This document shows positions 5,011-5,891 of a stretch of DNA of 5,891 nucleotides, in pieces; position 1 is the first letter of the stretch; each line of letters starts with the position of its first letter. The notes below the pieces were generated by a model that was not told the DNA's origin, ran no database searches, and saw nothing but the letters and a program-made list of their open reading frames with translations. This DNA comes from Actinoplanes liguriensis (GTDB taxonomy: Bacteria > Actinomycetota > Actinomycetes > Mycobacteriales > Micromonosporaceae). The position numbers and the translations under genes are program-made. The DNA is taken from positions 5,753 to 11,643 of the forward strand of contig KL571340.1 in the NCBI GenBank assembly GCA_000715855.1, in the 5' to 3' direction.

Positions 5011-5030
5011 AGGTATACCTGGGTATACCT
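5011..5030. promoter_or_regulatory. Tandem GTATAC palindromes (probable regulator binding site)
   Basis: Two 10-bp units, AGGTATACCT and GGGTATACCT, lie head to tail and differ at one base. Together they form a dyad with 9-bp arms (5011-5019 and 5022-5030) and a 2-bp centre. A 2-nt loop is too short for a sensible RNA hairpin, so a protein site on DNA is more likely than a terminator. It begins 2 nt after the PLD-like stop and 56 bp before the sensor kinase start. Confidence 0.6.
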
Positions 5031-5073
5031 CGATTCGGGGGCCAGCCCGGTGGGCCGCGACGCTCCCGCTGCC

Positions 5074-5079
5074 TACGGT
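5074..5079 (+). promoter_or_regulatory. Putative -10 box of the sensor kinase gene (leaderless)
   Basis: TACGGT is followed by six bases and GTG 5086, the same arrangement as the starts at 1221 and 1292. No Shine-Dalgarno precedes the GTG. A clear -35 box is absent, so an activator at the tandem palindromes upstream is conceivable. Confidence 0.5.
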
Positions 5080-5085
5080 GATCTC

Positions 5086-5891
5086 GTGTCCACCACAAGT
5101 TTGAACGAGGCCCTGCGGGACCGCCGATACCTGCTCACCACCTGGCCGTGGCGCTCGGTGATGTTCCTCGCCGTCACCGCGGTCGTCGCCGCTCCCCTGT
5201 CCGCCGGCCTCGCCATGCTGTTGCTGCCGCTGCTCGTCTCCGCCCGCCGGATCCTCCACGGCGACCTGCCCAGCCCGGCCATCGTGTTCCTGGTCGTGGT
5301 CGCCGCGGCGCTGCTGTTCGTCGGCGCCCCGCTCGTCGCGGCGCCGGTCGCGGCTCTGGAACGCCGCCGCCTGCGCCTGGTCGATCCACGCCCGCTGCGC
5401 GCCGCCCGCCGGCCCGGCGACCTCGGCGGGCTCTATCGGGACGAGGCGACCTGGCGGGCGGTGCTCTACACCGTGCTGCTGGCGGTGCTCGCCCCGCCGG
5501 TCTTCTTCGCCGCGTTCATCGGGCTGCTCGCCGACGCGCTGCTGATCGGCAGCCCGTTCGGGGCCGGCACCTGGCAATTCGGGAACTACACGATCGACGG
5601 CGGCCCGCGGAGCCTGCCGTTCGCCCTGGCCGGGCTGGCGCTGGTGCCGGTCTGGTTCTACGCGGCCGGAGCGCTGGCCGCCGGGCACGCCATGCTCGCG
5701 CGGCGGCTGCTCGGCGCCGGCGATCCACTGCGCGACCAGCTCAGCGAGGTGTCCCAGTCACGGGCCCGGCTGGCCGACGCGTTCGACACGGAACGCCGCC
5801 GGATCGAGCGTGACCTGCACGACGGCGCCCAGCACCGGCTCACCAGCCTGACCCTGCACCTGGGCATGGCCCGGCTCGACCTGCCGGACGA
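5086..5891 (+). CDS. Sensor histidine kinase, HisKA_3 type (3' end beyond window)
   Basis: The open frame from GTG 5086 runs off the window after 268 codons. It begins with a short cytoplasmic tail (LRDRRYLLTTWPWRSV), then hydrophobic segments at about residues 25-51, 65-90, 126-153 and 178-204, resembling the putative-sensor membrane domain found in front of actinomycete kinases. A coiled linker (215-240) leads to the dimerisation and phosphoacceptor segment ERRRIERDLHDGAQHRLTSL, with H245 the phosphorylated histidine of the DesK/NarL-type class. The HATPase domain must lie downstream, with a LuxR-type response regulator the expected neighbour. The loop between helices 3 and 4 (about 155-176) may face outside and bind the signal. 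The start is supported by a leaderless promoter; there is no ribosome binding site. The kinase class is clear, the stimulus unknown. Confidence 0.88.
   Translation, partial: MSTTSLNEALRDRRYLLTTWPWRSVMFLAVTAVVAAPLSAGLAMLLLPLLVSARRILHGDLPSPAIVFLVVVAAALLFVGAPLVAAPVAALERRRLRLVDPRPLRAARRPGDLGGLYRDEATWRAVLYTVLLAVLAPPVFFAAFIGLLADALLIGSPFGAGTWQFGNYTIDGGPRSLPFALAGLALVPVWFYAAGALAAGHAMLARRLLGAGDPLRDQLSEVSQSRARLADAFDTERRRIERDLHDGAQHRLTSLTLHLGMARLDLPD

Noticed and set aside
5011..5030. Rho-independent terminator after the PLD-like gene
   Set aside because: The dyad leaves only a 2-nt loop and no T tract, so it cannot form a stable RNA hairpin as a whole; a protein binding site is a better reading.
4609..5688. 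Long minus-strand open frame opposite the PLD-like 3' end and the sensor kinase
   Set aside because: The product is Gln/Arg/Gly-rich with no domain and runs across a gene boundary on the other strand. The plus strand encodes clear membrane helices and a histidine kinase motif.

Overview
The window is high-GC DNA with third-position GC bias, and its gene content points to an actinomycete: an actinobacterial helix-turn-helix/Clp-N pair, an M29 aminopeptidase, a PLD-like phosphodiesterase and a sensor kinase with a multi-pass membrane front end. Several start codons sit 6 nt after a TANNNT -10 box, the leaderless arrangement common in Actinomycetota. A Micromonosporaceae source such as an Actinoplanes relative is possible, but that is a guess from overall feel and not shown by any marker.

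Layout from left to right. Bases 1-18 are sequencing adapter (Nextera/Tn5 mosaic end), followed by the 3' end of a pirin-family gene (to 307). A 17-bp perfect stem (321-359) separates it from the convergent minus-strand pair: a 78-aa helix-turn-helix protein and a 203-aa double Clp-N-domain protein without any ATPase module. The pair starts at 1221 next to two near-identical palindromes, GTCAAC-N4-GTTGAC, which cover the -10 and -35 boxes of its promoter. Divergent from it (1292-2523) is an M29 metallo-aminopeptidase. As printed this gene is frameshifted by 32 bases (1958-1989) made of 13 nt of Nextera adapter plus a 19-nt duplication. Removing them restores one 399-aa enzyme with all five expected metal ligands, so the break is an assembly artefact and not a pseudogene. 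A class I methyltransferase (GTG start at 2520) overlaps its stop codon by 4 bp and is probably co-translated.

Converging on the methyltransferase is a 41-aa single-pass membrane protein with a strong ribosome binding site (3175-3300, minus). Divergent from that is a 525-aa phospholipase D-like protein with two HKD-type motifs. Its first ~50 codons include an unusually AT-rich patch with a TTA leucine codon. After it come two abutting GTATAC palindromes (5011-5030) and a leaderless-looking start (GTG 5086) of a HisKA_3-type sensor histidine kinase that runs off the window at its dimerisation/phosphoacceptor domain.

No mobile element, CRISPR array, tRNA or rRNA was seen. The genes look like ordinary actinomycete chromosome. 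The most interesting biology is the autoregulatory-looking HTH/Clp-N switch, and the most important practical point is the adapter contamination.
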